From: Prorocentrum cordatum
Lineage: Eukaryota; Sar; Dinophyceae; Prorocentrales; Prorocentraceae
NCBI GenBank assembly: GCA_963575745.1
Contig: CAUYUJ010015706.1
Location: forward strand, 237,001-301,000
Direction of reading: 5' to 3'
DNA length: 64,000 nucleotides
The position numbers and the translations under genes are program-made. The first letter of the stretch is position 1. The number at the start of each line of letters is the position of its first letter. Shown in pieces: positions 63,919 to 64,000 of this stretch. The notes below the pieces were generated by a model. The model did no database searches. It saw only the letters and a program-made list of their open reading frames with translations, and was not told the origin of the DNA.

Positions 63919-63952
63919 CCGGCGGTAAACCGTCAACCTTTCTTACCGCCGG
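63919..63952 (+). repeat. Hairpin target, unoccupied
   Basis: Perfect arms; loop ACCGTCAACCTTTC. Confidence 0.85.
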
Positions 63953-64000
63953 GGGGCTCGTAGAGCTTCCTGACTATATATAATGTAAAGAATAAATTGC

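Larger units (their letters stand above)
61704..64000. repeat. Satellite array to window end
   Basis: Hairpin heads at 62189, 62530, 63542 and 63919; one complete block 62530-63541 with four to five ~177-bp units and closing module. No gene seen. Confidence 0.85.

Noticed and set aside
1-64000. tRNA, rRNA, snRNA or a complete spliced-leader RNA gene
   Set aside because: No cloverleaf-type boxes or rRNA core were recognised by eye. The leader copies lack the downstream RNA gene body and sit at insertion ends.

Overview
The window looks like subtelomere-like repetitive DNA from a dinoflagellate nuclear genome. Two signals support this. The 5' ends of at least two insertions carry the dinoflagellate spliced leader on the minus strand (CGTAGCCATTTTGGCTCAAG at 2373-2393 and 19303-19322), with shorter tandem relics beside it. 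There is also a block of TTTAGGG-type telomere repeats at 24362-24649. No bacterial-type gene, tRNA, rRNA or CRISPR array was recognised, and no single-copy host gene is certain.

The window is a mosaic of two things. The first is a satellite fabric built from ~177-bp units, grouped in ~1.0-1.25-kb blocks. Each block opens with a hairpin motif, CCGGCGGTAA - loop with GTCAACC - TTACCGCCGG, followed by CTCGTAGAGCTTCC, and many blocks close with GGAAGCTCTACGAG. The second is a set of ten non-LTR retrotransposon (LINE) insertions, all sense on the minus strand. Eight LINE 3' ends (4293, 11211, 19768, 25400, 33950, 38196, 46225, 59603) join the satellite at the same point of the hairpin, after GTCAACCWGGTT or its variants. 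About 25 unoccupied copies of the hairpin remain in the window. The element at 13925-19366 used another site and has a perfect 13-bp target duplication.

Layout: 1-2392 left-edge chimera (LINE 3' end + foreign ORF + spliced leaders); 2393-4262 satellite; 4293-~10195 LINE-A (ORF1+ORF2); 10204-11190 satellite; 11211-13820 LINE-B (decayed); 13925-19366 LINE-C (nearly intact, ORF1+ORF2); 19380-19745 TR-B repeat; 19768-24653 LINE-D (intact 1386-codon ORF2, 5' end capped by inverted telomere repeats, 11-bp target duplication); 24665-25380 satellite; 25400-27520 LINE-E chimera; 27521-31915 satellite; 31985-33500 a 90-bp minisatellite; 33505-33900 inverted satellite; 33950-36398 LINE-F; 36399-38190 satellite; 38196-39313 LINE-G; 39314-46195 satellite with an inverted 1.2-kb block; 46225-52233 LINE-H (ORF1+ORF2, frameshifted); 52234-59570 satellite; 59603-61703 LINE-I (same family as G); 61704-64000 satellite.

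The LINE proteins share unusual features. ORF1 and ORF2 lie in one reading frame separated by UGA (UGA-CGG, UGA-CGA or UGA-AGG), which suggests readthrough. The reverse transcriptase carries WADN where YxDD/FADD is expected and RTGxxExP in place of the RQGxPLSP-type motif B. The C-terminal RNase H has its motifs in the order GDS / NxxADxLT / FDGG / AELxA, a circular permutation of the canonical order. Every LINE 3' end has a stem-loop near the tail. Together these describe a group of site-specific LINEs that colonise a satellite hairpin and also mobilise spliced-leader cellular mRNAs.
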